Shown piece after piece: positions 1 through 10,152 of a stretch of 64,000 nt of DNA; positions within the stretch are counted from its first letter, which is position 1; each line of letters starts with the position of its first letter. A model generated the notes under the pieces. That model was not told the origin of the DNA and made no database searches. It saw only the letters and a program-made list of their open reading frames with translations. The translations under genes and the position numbers were made by a program. This DNA is from Platanthera guangdongensis (Eukaryota; Streptophyta; Magnoliopsida; Asparagales; Orchidaceae), in NCBI GenBank assembly GCA_039583875.1, contig CM077166.1, positions 87,294,564-87,358,563 on the forward strand, in the 5' to 3' direction.

Positions 1-1258
1 AGATCAAAAGAGTCAGCAGTTCAGTTTCCACCTCGACGATCATGGAACTCAGCTCGACGACTAGAAACCATCTGGTCGACGAATATAATATCTCAGCTCG
101 ACGAACTATAGATTCAGTTCGACGAATTGTGCCAACTGTTTGACGATTCCAGACTTAGTTATTTCCGGCCTTCTGTCCCCACTCTAATGCGATAATTCCT
201 GAGTAATTAATGCTCTAACATTCTCAGAATATATCTGTTAGAAGGAGCATTAATTATGGTCTTCTCCAGGATTATTGCTTGCTGTTTTTCCATGGGATAG
301 TTGGGGAAATAAATCAATGCCGATTATTCTCTAGGCTGTCAGCATTAAATGCAGATGCATTTAAATTTTCGAAAGATAGAGAAGAATACAATAACGTACA
401 CATAGAGACATACAGACTTACAGATAGAATCAAGCATCATTGAGAAAGTTTCACACAGAGCACAACTTACTGAGAAGCATATAGGGACACAGAAAAAATA
501 TTCAGTCTTGATCAATCTGCTCTGTCAACAAGAAGCATTTTCTGATACACAAAAGATCTTGACCAAAAGATCATAAGCAGCTGAAGAAGAAGAACAACAA
601 TACCTATATCAAGAGTCTTCTTTCTTCAAGTACTCCAGGACACTTCAAAAGGACAACTTCAATCTGTCAAAGAAGTTCCTGAAGATTATTGCTGGTCAAG
701 GATTCAGCTTGAAGACCTATCACCCTAAAGCTTAGCTCTTATTTTTCCCTGATCCATTCTACATCTCAGGGGGAGCCATAAGCTATAATCAATCCACAGT
801 CTTCTTAGTTGTATATTGAGAAAGAGAAGACAAAATCATCTCTCACCCTCACTGTATAAAGGGTTGTCATCTCCCTTCAAAAGTGATTCCTTGGTTGCAA
901 GTCTCCTGATCAAAAGACTTGAGTTAGTTATTGAGCACCTGATTAAAAGCTCATTGGTGTCAGGCAGCTGATCAAAAACCTGAGTGGATTCCTACCAAGG
1001 GTGGTAGAAGAGTGGATGTACCCAGGTTGGGGAACCACTTTAAAATTCTTGTGTCGTCTGGTTGCCTCATTTTCTTGTGTTCTTACTGTACTTGCGCTTT
1101 AGGTTTATTGCTTGGTAGTTTATTAATTCTGCACTTTTAATTTATAGCCAAAAGCTGTAATAGCTCTTAATAATTTTTAAGCATACTCTATTCACCCCGC
1201 CCCCCACCCCCCCCCCCCCCCCCCCGCTAGAGTATTTCAGATCTAACTCTCAATTTCA
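1..1258 (+). repeat. Sire-A 5' LTR (3' part only)
   Basis: Matches 11030-12260 of the 3' LTR throughout; position 1 corresponds to about 11030. It ends in ACTTTCA-like sequence followed by the primer site. It differs from the 3' LTR by scattered substitutions and by an expanded C tract at about 1197-1225, where the 3' LTR has only a short run. It carries TCGACGA motifs at about 33-135 and a TATA-like box at 855-861. Confidence 0.93.
855..861 (+). promoter_or_regulatory. TATA-like box in the Sire-A LTR
   Basis: The sequence is TATAAAG in a CTGTATAAAGGG context, repeated at the same place in the 3' LTR (11881-11887). It sits about 400 bases before the LTR end, a reasonable position for a copia promoter. 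Transcription start is inferred only. Confidence 0.4.
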
Positions 1259-1260
1259 AT

Positions 1261-1272
1261 TTTTATCAGAGC
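1261..1272 (+). other. Sire-A primer-binding site (initiator tRNA-Met), degraded
   Basis: Reads TTTTATCAGAGC, two mismatches from TGGTATCAGAGC, the complement of the plant initiator tRNA-Met 3' end. It begins three bases after the LTR end. Confidence 0.8.
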
Positions 1273-1367
1273 AGGTTCCTTTGGTTGTACAAGTTAAATC
1301 TTGAACCAAAAGATCCTTTGTTAGATCCACACATCACTTTATTCTCATTTAAATTATAAACACAGCC

Positions 1368-3489
1368 ATGGCACAGAACAAGGATTATGCAAGCACTAGA
1401 CCTCCAGTTTGCAACCTTAATAGGTTTGCCATCTGGAAGGAAAGTATTAGGTTATACATGAATTCCAATGATGAGGACATCTACAATTCAATTTTGACAG
1501 GTCCCCCACAGACATCTACATCTACAACATCTTCCAGCAGTAATGCAGTCCCACCACCTTAGTGGACTGAAGCCCAGAAGAAAGCAAAAATTACGGATGC
1601 TAAAGCTATGAATATCCTGGCACAAACTATATCAGATGATATTTTCCAGAAGGTTGCTGAGTGCACCTCAGCAAAAGCCATTTGGGATTCTCTAAACCAA
1701 ATGGTGGATGGATCAGCAGATGAGAGAAAGGATAGGAGATCAAATCTCATATCCCTATATGAGAACTTTAAGAAGGAGGAAGCTGAGACAGTTTCTGATA
1801 TGTACAATAGGTTAAGCTCAATTATCAATGAGCTGAAAACCTTTGATAAGAACATCACTCTTACTGAAGTGAATGACAAGATCCTGATGTGCTTCCCAAG
1901 CTCATGGGATACAAGAATCTGGCGCATCAAGGAGGCCAGATGCCTAAATGAGATTTCAACTGAATCTCTATTAGGGAAACTGAAGTCATATGAGCAGCTG
2001 ATACCAAGGAGGCACCTAAACAAAGAACACCTCCAGCAGCTAGAAGAGAACAAAGTATTGCTTTCAAAGCCACTAAAGAGATGAAGACTACAACATCAAA
2101 TGAAGAGCTTATGAGTCTCTTTGTTAAGAGATTTTTCAAGATGGCCAGAAAGGATTTCAGGAGAAAGTAAGCAAGAAAAGATGACAAGCCAAAATATGAC
2201 AAGACACCAACCAAAGAAGTTGTGTGCTATGGATGCAGAAAGCCTGGGCATTTCCTCTCTGAGTGTCCAGAGAACCAGAAGAAAGAGAAGAGAGAAGGAA
2301 ACCAAAAGACAGCACACCAGCAAACCCTCTTCTAGCAAGCACAAGATGAAGGAAAGGGGCTTTGTGGCTGAGACCTGGAGTGAGACAGAAGATGAGACAA
2401 CATCTTCAAGCTCCAATGAAGATGAGGAAGAAGAAATAGCAAAGGAGGTTTGCCTCATGGCAATTGTTGCCTCTAGAAGTCACTCAGAAGAAGAAGAATT
2501 TGAAGATGAAGGAGTGTTTGAATCAGAGGCAGATCATGTAATGTCCTCTTTTGACTACAACTCTGAAACATTTAAATCTTATTTCAAATTAATGTGCATA
2601 GATTTGATTAACTCTAAAAAAGATATTAAAATTCTTAGAGAAAAATTAGGAAACGTAGAGGATGTTCAATCTGAAAATATTAGGTTAAAAGATGAAATAA
2701 CCTTAGCAAATGAAAAGATAATCTCTCTAAAAACTGAGCTTTGTGAGGCCAAACAACTTGAGAAAACTCTGAATGGAAGAAGCCTCAAGCTGATGGATAT
2801 CACAAGTACTGTTAATGCCAGACTTAATGGCAAGCAAGGCTTGGGTGCTCCATCAGGTTTGCCCCCCATTCACAGGAAGAATATTTTATCAACTCCAATA
2901 AAATTTGTATCTGCTAAAGGGAAAGAAAAAGTAAATGACAAACAAACAGTAGAAAAGATCTCTAAGACCATAGGACAGAAAACCAAAAATCAGAAAACAC
3001 CTAATAAAAACCAGGTTCAGCAATTTTTGTCGAACTCAGATCGACGAAATGGGGCCAGTTCATCGAACCCAGATCGACGAACTCTGAATGCAAACTATAA
3101 TTACTTTCATTCGTCTAACTGCGATCGACAAACTCTGTATGGTTCGTCGAGCAGAGGTCGATGAACATGGGGCACAGAGAATGAACATGTTCATTCTCTG
3201 GGCAGAGATCGACGATCTCAACCCAATTCGTCGAGCTCTGGTCGACGAACTTACTTCAATTCGTCGAACTCAGGAAGACTTAATCAAAAATATAATTCCA
3301 ACAGCAACTTAAATACTTATAAGAAACCATTTAATCCACTAGCTGACTGGATCATACCACCTAGGAGATATCACCCTCTAGGATATAAATCACAACCTGA
3401 CTTCTCTGTTATTTCCAACTTCTCTTATCAGCAATACAAAGGACCCAAGGTAACCTGGGTCAAAAACCATCAACTGTTTTTTATTGTAG
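1368..3489 (+). pseudogene. Sire-A gag, broken
   Basis: This encoded the capsid/nucleocapsid protein that would package element RNA. The ATG at 1368 opens a Sirevirus-type N-terminus (MAQNKDYA...), which is closely similar to Sire-B gag at 52866. A TAG at 1560-1562 interrupts it. The capsid region continues in the same frame to 2084. The frame then shifts to one with a CCHC zinc knuckle (CYGCRKPGHFLSEC, about 2225-2266), with a TAA near 2167, and shifts back near 2300 to an acidic serine-rich stretch and a predicted coiled coil (about 2560-2790). The tail contains the TCGACGA repeat array and a conserved end (KPFNPLADWIIPPRRYH..., about 3321-3370). It has at least two stops and two frameshifts. 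Confidence 0.88.
3028..3262 (+). repeat. TCGACGA-type motif array inside the gag tail
   Basis: Repeats such as AGATCGACGAA and TTCGTCGAACTC recur about every 25-35 bases. In the gag frame they give a degenerate amino-acid repeat (SN-DRR-...). The same motif fills the Sire-A LTR, so it has spread into, or been retained in, coding sequence. Confidence 0.8.
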
Positions 3490-3822
3490 GTGAAGAGTTG
3501 TCCAAGGGTAAATCAAACATGGTACATGGACAGTGGCTGCTCCAAACACATGACTGGCAGCAAGGACATCTTAACCAACTACAAGTCCAAGCTGGGGCCA
3601 AAGGTTATCTTTGGTGATTCCAAATGTGGTCAGTCAGAAGGATTTGGAGAAGTAAGAATAGGAGCTGTCACATTCAAAAAGGTGACATATGTAAGTGGAC
3701 TCAAGCATAACCTCATCTTCATAAGTCAGTTATGTGATGATGGTTATCAGGTATACTTTAACCCATCCACTTGTTCTATTATTGATAAAAACAACCAAAC
3801 AGTTTTAACTGGAAGTAGATAA
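3490..3822 (+). pseudogene. Sire-A pol: aspartic protease
   Basis: The retroviral-type aspartic protease would cut the polyprotein. The active-site motif is in WYMDSGCSKHMTG (about 3520-3558), followed by the typical VTYVSGLKHNLIFISQLCDDGY block. The reading frame ends at a TAG (3820-3822), after which the GAG-pre-integrase region continues in the same frame. The start given is the first ATG in the open frame; the real protease would be part of a polyprotein. Confidence 0.88.
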
Positions 3823-5040
3823 GGCAACATATACTTAGTAAATTTTCTTTCTGCCAAAACAGATATCTGTTTACTTAATTTAACTAGTAATCAGAAAGAC
3901 TTATGACACAAAAGAATAGGTCATGTAAATCTGAAAAACATTGCTAGGCTATATAATCGTTATCTTGTTAGAGGTCTACCTTCTGGTCCCTACAAGAAGG
4001 AAGGTCTCTGTAGGGCTTGTCAATTAGGTAAGCAAACTAAACTAGTTTTAAATCAATTAATAAGGGTGATTCACCTAGGATTTTGTACTTACTACATTTG
4101 GATCTCTTTGGACCTATTGCTGTACAAAGCCTAAGAGGGAAATCCTACACTTTGGTTATAGTGGATGACTTCTCCAGGTTCAGTTGGGTATTCTTTCTGA
4201 GATCAAAGTCAGATACCTTCAAGGTTCTTACAGATTTTCTCAGGACCATACAGATTGATTTCTCTACTTATGTTGCATTGATCAGAAGTGATCATGGTAT
4301 AGAGTTTGAGTCTCTTCTTATGCATGAGTTTTGTGAGAAGGAAGGTATCAGGCATTGCATCTCAGTTCCTAGAACTCCGCAACAAAATGGGGTAGCTGAA
4401 AGGAAAAATAGGACACTCATTGAAGCTGCAGGTACATTGCTTGCAGATGCTTACATGCCCCTAACCTTTTGGTCAGAGGCTGTAAACATAGCAAATTATG
4501 TCTTGAACAGGAGCTTAATTCACAAACTGAAGAACATGACTTCCTATGAATTGCTCAAAGGGAAGAAACCTAAAATCAACTATTTCAAAGTATTTGTATG
4601 CTCATGTTACATTCATAACAACAACAAAAAATACATTAGAAAGTTTGAGGCTAAGGCTGAAGAGGGAGTTTTTCTAGGATACTCCTAAGTAAGCAAGGCC
4701 TATAGGGTTTTTAATAAATCAACATTAAAAATTGAGGAGTCTATTCATGTTTCATTTGATGATACTAACATGTATTGCAAGGAGAAAGAAGTTTCTACCA
4801 ATAGCAACTTGCAGGTACCCCACTTGTGTGAGACCTTGGATGGACTAAACCTCACCCAAGAGGTGCCAACTCATCCATCTCCACAAGCCATTGAAGAAAG
4901 TGAAGAAGAAGAAGTTGAAGATAATGAATATCTACCAACAGTAAATACAATTCGACAGGAGGAACTAATTCCAAATGTTGTTACACAACCAACTCCACCC
5001 ACTGATTTTTCACACTTAGTGATCACCCCAGATCTCAAGT
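3823..5040 (+). pseudogene. Sire-A pol: GAG-pre-integrase and integrase
   Basis: The integrase would insert the cDNA. A zinc-binding region is recognisable at about 3900-4040 (H-R-GH ... CRACQLGKQT) with a TGA near 3904, then a frameshift before 4083. The catalytic core runs 4083-4688, with D in VDDFSRFSW, D in RSDHGIEFES and E in NGVAERKNR, so the D-D-E set is present. A TAA at 4686-4688 interrupts FLGYS-VSKAYRVFNK. The acidic spacer towards RT (4770-5040) ends at another TAA. Confidence 0.88.
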
Positions 5041-6594
5041 AATTGGAGACATATCAGCATGTGTACAGACAAGACATCAACTCACTCAAGATTTGATGCA
5101 TGTCTATTTTCTCTCTCAGGTTGAACCTCTATCCATTCATGATGCTGAGCAGGATCCCCACTAGATCCTTAAAACTACCCAGTTATTGGAACGAAATAGG
5201 TTTTCAGAAACAAGCTGGATGCCCAAGGAGTCATTGTGAGATACAAGGCTAGGCTTGTTGTTCAAGGATATAGGCAAGAAGAGGGAATTGATTATGATCA
5301 AACCTTTGCACCTGTTGCAAGGTTGGAAGCCATAATAATATTTCTTGCCTATGCAGCATACAAGAGGTTCAAGGTCTTCCAAATGGATGTGAAGAGTGCT
5401 TTTCTAAATGGAGTGCTACAAGAAGAGCTTTATGTAGAACAACCTCCAGGTTTTGCTTCTCCAACTTATCCCTCTCATATTTTTAAATTGCATAAGGCCC
5501 TTTATGGTCTAAAGCAAGCTCCAAGAGCTTGGTATGAGACCTTAGCTAGTTTTTTATTAGAGCATAAATTTACAAGAGGAACTGTAGATAAAACTCTTTT
5601 CACTAGACATAATAAGGACCAAATCTTATTAGTACAAATCTATGTGGATGATATTATATTTGGCTCTACAGATTCCAAATTATGCAAGAGGTTTTCTGAC
5701 CTCATGCATTCCAGATTTGAAATGAGTAGCATGGGTGAACTTTCTTACTTACTTGGTCTCCAAGTGAAGCTGCTCCCTGATGGCATCTTCATCTCTCAAG
5801 CAAAATATGCTAAAGAACTTCTAAAGACGTTTGGGATGGCTGATGCCTCAGCAAAGAAAACTCCCATGGCTACTAATGCTGTTGTGGACTCTGATGTACC
5901 AGGGAAACTTGTGGATCAGAAACTTTATAGGTGCATTATTGGGTCCCTATTATACCTCACAGCAAGTAGGTCAGATATTATGTTTGCCACATGTCTTTGT
6001 GCTAGGTTCCAGGTGAACCCTAAAGAATCTCATCTAATTTTACTAAAAAAGATTTTGAGATATATAAAGAGTTGTCCTAATCTAGGCCTATGGTATCCTG
6101 CTGAATCAGAATTTGAGTTAACTAGATAATCTGATGCTGATTTTGCTGGATGCAGGGTAGATAAAAAAAAGTACTTCAGGGATTTGCCAGTTCCTCGACA
6201 TGAGGTTCGTATCTTGGTTTTGTAAAAAGCAAACATCAGTGTCCACCTCAACTGCTGAAGCAGAATATATTGCAGCAGGCAGCTGTTGTTCACAGATGCT
6301 TTGGATACAGAATCAGCTTCTAGATTATGTGTTCAACTTAAATAATTCAACCCTACTTTGTGATAACATAAGTGCTATAGCCATAGCCTAGAATCCAGTT
6401 CGTCATAGTAGGACAGAATATATTGATATAAGACATCATTTCATTAGGGAGTGTGTAGAGAAAAATAAAATAAAGCTTGTCTATATCTACACTGATTTAC
6501 AAAGGGCTAATATATTCACCAAACCCCTGGATGAGAGAAATCATATGTACTTTGTCAATCAACTTGGAATGATCAATGGAGAAGACTTTATTTA
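5041..6594 (+). pseudogene. Sire-A pol: reverse transcriptase and RNase H
   Basis: This is the Ty1-copia RT/RNase H. The N-terminal RT block is shortened: the text passes from a QDP block at about 5150 almost directly to a remnant of the conserved RNKLD region near 5200, so part of the RT start is deleted. From 5236 the frame is open through [12 protein letters not shown], the catalytic YVDDIIFGS (about 5641-5667) and [18 protein letters not shown] at 6127-6129 and a nearby frameshift break the RNase H ([20 protein letters not shown] at 6247-6285). More damage follows near 6390. The reading ends at about 6594. Confidence 0.88.
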
Positions 6595-6604
6595 ATATCT
6601 GTCT

Positions 6605-6880
6605 GCACTCGACGAATTTTCCAAAGTTCGTCGAATGGAGATCGACGAACCGGGGAAAGTTTGAGAGATATTTGTCGAACGGAGATCGACGAACTCTTTG
6701 TGAGTGAAATAATTTTCGTCGAATGGAGTTTGATGAACTTGCTTCAGAAGATATTCATCGAATGGAGTTCGACGAACTATCTTCAATTCTTCTGGATGAG
6801 ATCGGCGAATTATTTCTGTCAAAATTATTTCGTCGACCTCAGTTTGAAGAATCCGTTTTATTTTCGTGGAATGGAGTCTG
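6605..6880 (+). repeat. TCGACGA motif array between pol and the extra ORF
   Basis: Copies of TTCGTCGAATGGAG and ATCGACGAAC alternate in both orientations about every 25-40 bases. They lie just after the RNase H end and before the extra ORF. Same core as in the Sire-A LTR. Confidence 0.8.
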
Positions 6881-6963
6881 TCGATTCATATTCTTGAAAA
6901 ACCTATATTTAGGTTTTCTTCGACCTCCATCCCGCGCTTTCTCTTCCTTTGCATTTGATCGCC

Positions 6964-6984
6964 GTTTTTGTGTCTCTCTTCCAG
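6964..6984 (+). promoter_or_regulatory. Possible 3' splice acceptor before the Sire-A extra ORF
   Basis: A pyrimidine-rich stretch ending TCTCTCTTCCAG lies 8 bases before the ATG of the extra ORF (6993). It looks like a plant 3' splice site and would let the downstream ORF be translated from a spliced subgenomic RNA. There is no transcript evidence, and the donor is unknown. Confidence 0.3.
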
Positions 6985-6992
6985 GTGATTCA

Positions 6993-9967
6993 ATGGCGAT
7001 TCAGGACAGCATTCTCGTATGCATGAAGTTCGATACCGGTTTTGATGTGGATTTTGATTCGTTTCAACATTCTGATCCTATCTTCCTTTACATTCAGGAA
7101 CTCCTTGAAGAATAAGAACTCAAAACCTTGATGAATAGAAGAATCAAACTACACATCACTGAAATCAGGGAATGGGTCTACACCCTATCACCAACAGAGG
7201 AGAATACAATGACATGCACAATTGCGGGTAACTCCGTCTCCTTAACTCCCGCAATCTTAAATGAAATTTTTGGATTAAAGAATGGAGAAGAGCAACTGGA
7301 GATTGAAATAGATGAATCTGACGTGATGCTGAGTGTCATGGGTTATACTGGAGATAACCCTAACAAACTCTTGAAGAAACACCTCTCTGCCCCTTATAAG
7401 TTTTTAGTAGATTTGGTTGGAAAGGTTCTGCTTGGGAAACATACTGCCCATGATTAGATCACCAGACACCAGTTTCTGGTCATGTGTGCAATTATAAACA
7501 AGAAACCAGTGGATTGAGCACTGATTCTCTTTGATTTGATGCAGAAGAAAAACAACAAAAAGGAAGTATGCTTTCGAAGGATCCTAGGGATCGTTTTACA
7601 AGATAAGGCTGCTGAATCACTGGTCTCCCAGAACATATTCATCAATGACAGTAAAAGGCTCACATGTGCCTTATTTGGCAGGTGGGAGAGAACGATAACC
7701 AAGACAACCAAGGCTTCTACCTCTTCCACCCCAGCTTCTGAAGACACCAGGGCTGTTAAAGCCACTGCCCCACCTGCTGAAGAGATTCATCCAACACCAC
7801 CATCTCTTCCAGCCCCCCTTCTAGCAACACAAATCCCTCCCTCTTCCATTATCTCTTTAACACCACAATCACAACAACATACTCATGTTCTTACTCCACC
7901 TCCATCTCAACATGCTTCACTAGCTCCATCTCCACCAATTGACATCACTGACATTCCATCTTCCCCTCTTCAAGATAATCAACCACCAACACCTCCTGAC
8001 TCCCCCCATGACACCTACATTCCTACACAACCACAATCTCCTCTTCCCCCACATCTCGCTTCAATACCATCTTACCATCTACCAACAGACATCATCATGT
8101 AAGATGCCACCCATCCATCCCCATCAACATCTACCATCCCTCCAGATGTTCACATACCTGATGCTCCACTTTCTATCCCTCCCGTAGTTCCCACTTCTAC
8201 ACCTTCTGCAACACCCTCTACCACTCCATCATTGGACCACTCCACCATATCTTCTATCATTTCCCTAATCACTCCCCTCCTCAAGTCCCTTATAGCAGAG
8301 GCCATTACACCTCTTGCCACCACCATCTCCTCTCTCTCTCTGACAAAATCTCTGCTCTTTCTGCTACCCCATCCTCAGCCAGGGGCCTGGCCTCAGTTGC
8401 CACTGAAACCAGGCAGGGGGAGATGCCTGATGATGAAGCAGCAGCTACAGCTCCAAAGGCTTCAGCTCCAGCTCCAGCAACAGATGCTCCGGCTTCAGCA
8501 ATAGCAGCAGAGTGTACAGAATACATAGATAAAGATTTGATTGACTTTATTGAAACTGATATGGACTTTGATGATTCAGACTCTGAAAAGTCTAATACTG
8601 TTGGTGATTTCATGCTTAATCCTACAGTTAATTTAGAACATTTGTTGAGAATTTTTAATACTGTACATTTGCATTACCTTCCAGCTGAGATTACTAAGCC
8701 ATCCTTGGCTATTATACCATACACTTCCCCCATCTCTTCAGAAGTTGTTAAGCAACTTAGGGACAGTTTTGCTATTACACAACCAGTAGTCAATCCACTT
8801 CCAGAAGTAGTGGTTATTCCCATTTCTTCAATAATGTCTTAAGCACCAACTTTTGTAATGGATGACTCTCCCATGCCAGATCTAGATGAATTGATCTTGG
8901 CTGATATTGCAGTTGAAAATAAGGCAGCAGCTGAAAGCTCGGTCCAAGTTAGTTCTGAGTTCTGTGTAGCTTCTCCTCCAACTCATGCTGAAACTCCAAC
9001 TCCTGTTGAAATTCCTGCTCCTGCTCCAGAAAAGGCTGCTATTTCTGCTAAAGCTTTGAAAGCCTTGGATGATCTATATGATAACCCTCAGGATTCTGAC
9101 AATGATGATGATGAAGATGAGGATGAGGATTCAGATGAGGAGGATACAAAAAAGAAGAAGAAAGTATCAAAGAAAAGAAAATCTCCTCCTCCTCTTGCTC
9201 CTAAGCCTAATCCAAACAATGACAACCCTTACTATATTCTTCAAAAGATAACTCCATACAAATGGATGCCAGCATGGATGTGGCTATCTAAGAATCAACA
9301 AAAGGAAAGGAAGAAGTGTAGAAGATACTCTCCTCCACCAGTTCAAAGGTATAGAAAAGATCCACCATCTCCTCCTCCTCCTGCAGCTGGTTCTTCTTGT
9401 TCTAGTTCTCAGAGATCTGCCCCTATTCAAATATATCAAAGACATCAAGGGATATCCCATCATGAAAGCAGCCAGCACAGGCAACAACCCTCAGGAAAAT
9501 AACATCAGCAACAACAACAACATCAACAGCAACAACAACATAAGCAGCAACAACATCAACAAGCTGAAAGTCCTAAAAGACCACCGTCTCCTCCTGTTCC
9601 TTATGAAGATATAGAAACAGCTAACACAACCAAAATGGCCAGGTTCCAGGAACTAGTAAGCCTGTCTATGATCAACAAAGCAAAGGCTGAAGGGAAGGAT
9701 ACTTCTGAATACACTACAATGTCAAAGTACAGGAGAGAAGAACTAAAAAGGTTTGAAAAGGCTAACAAAATTTTTAATGTTGATGATTATATGAAATTAC
9801 ATCCTGAAGCAATGGTCCCTAGAGCTACATCTCTGGAGATTATAGGGGCTGCAGACATGACAATGACTATTGAACAAGCTTTAAATCCAAACAAGGAAAT
9901 AGTCTGTACCAAGACAGGAGACAAGGGCAAGGATGTAAAGCATCAGGAGAAGAAGCAGAAGAAGTGA
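6993..9967 (+). pseudogene. Sire-A extra ORF after pol (Sirevirus env-like position), broken
   Basis: This was a roughly 990-codon ORF in the position of the so-called env-like gene of some Sireviruses. The ATG at 6993 (MAIQDS...) is followed by a folded N-terminal part (about 6993-7700) containing a segment like the plant transposon-associated domain (GNSVSLTPAILNEIFGL). Next come a long Pro/Ser/Thr-rich stretch (7700-8340), an Ala/Pro and acidic region (8400-9170), basic KKKKK/KRK (about 9150-9185), Gln/His runs (9490-9560) and a conserved C-terminal block (about 9635-9967). In-frame stops lie near 7108, 7455, 7517, 8099, 8840 and 9500, with one frameshift near 8340. I see no signal peptide or clear transmembrane pair, so an envelope function is not supported. 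The C-terminal part is homologous to the Sire-B' ORF at 62914. Confidence 0.8.
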
Positions 9968-10138
9968 AATATGAACCATTTTATTTCTATTTTTCTCTCT
10001 TAAACTGTTTCATATTGTCTGAGCAAAGCTTTTGTGTAAATATATCTGCTGCATGTGTTAATTATCTCTGTCAGATATATCTTTTTCCTGTTTTGTTTAC
10101 TTTATGTTTCTATTTTGAGTCTATTAGTGACCTCACCC
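9968..10138 (+). other. Non-coding leader to the Sire-A 3' LTR
   Basis: T-rich sequence with no recognisable coding or repeat signal, between the extra-ORF stop and the polypurine tract. Confidence 0.6.
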
Positions 10139-10152
10139 AAATAGGGTGAGAT
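10139..10152 (+). other. Sire-A polypurine tract, degraded
   Basis: AAATAGGGTGAGAT directly precedes the TGTTGG start of the 3' LTR. It would prime plus-strand synthesis. Compared with AATAGGGGGAGAT in Sire-B' and Sire-C, two G positions are altered. Confidence 0.8.

Noticed and set aside
7454..8613. Minus-strand ORFs over the Sire-A extra ORF
   Set aside because: Shadows of the Pro/Ala-rich coding strand; no motif.
6993..9967. Calling the extra ORF a true envelope gene
   Set aside because: I see no signal peptide, fusion peptide or membrane anchor; only its position matches the env-like ORF of other Sireviruses.
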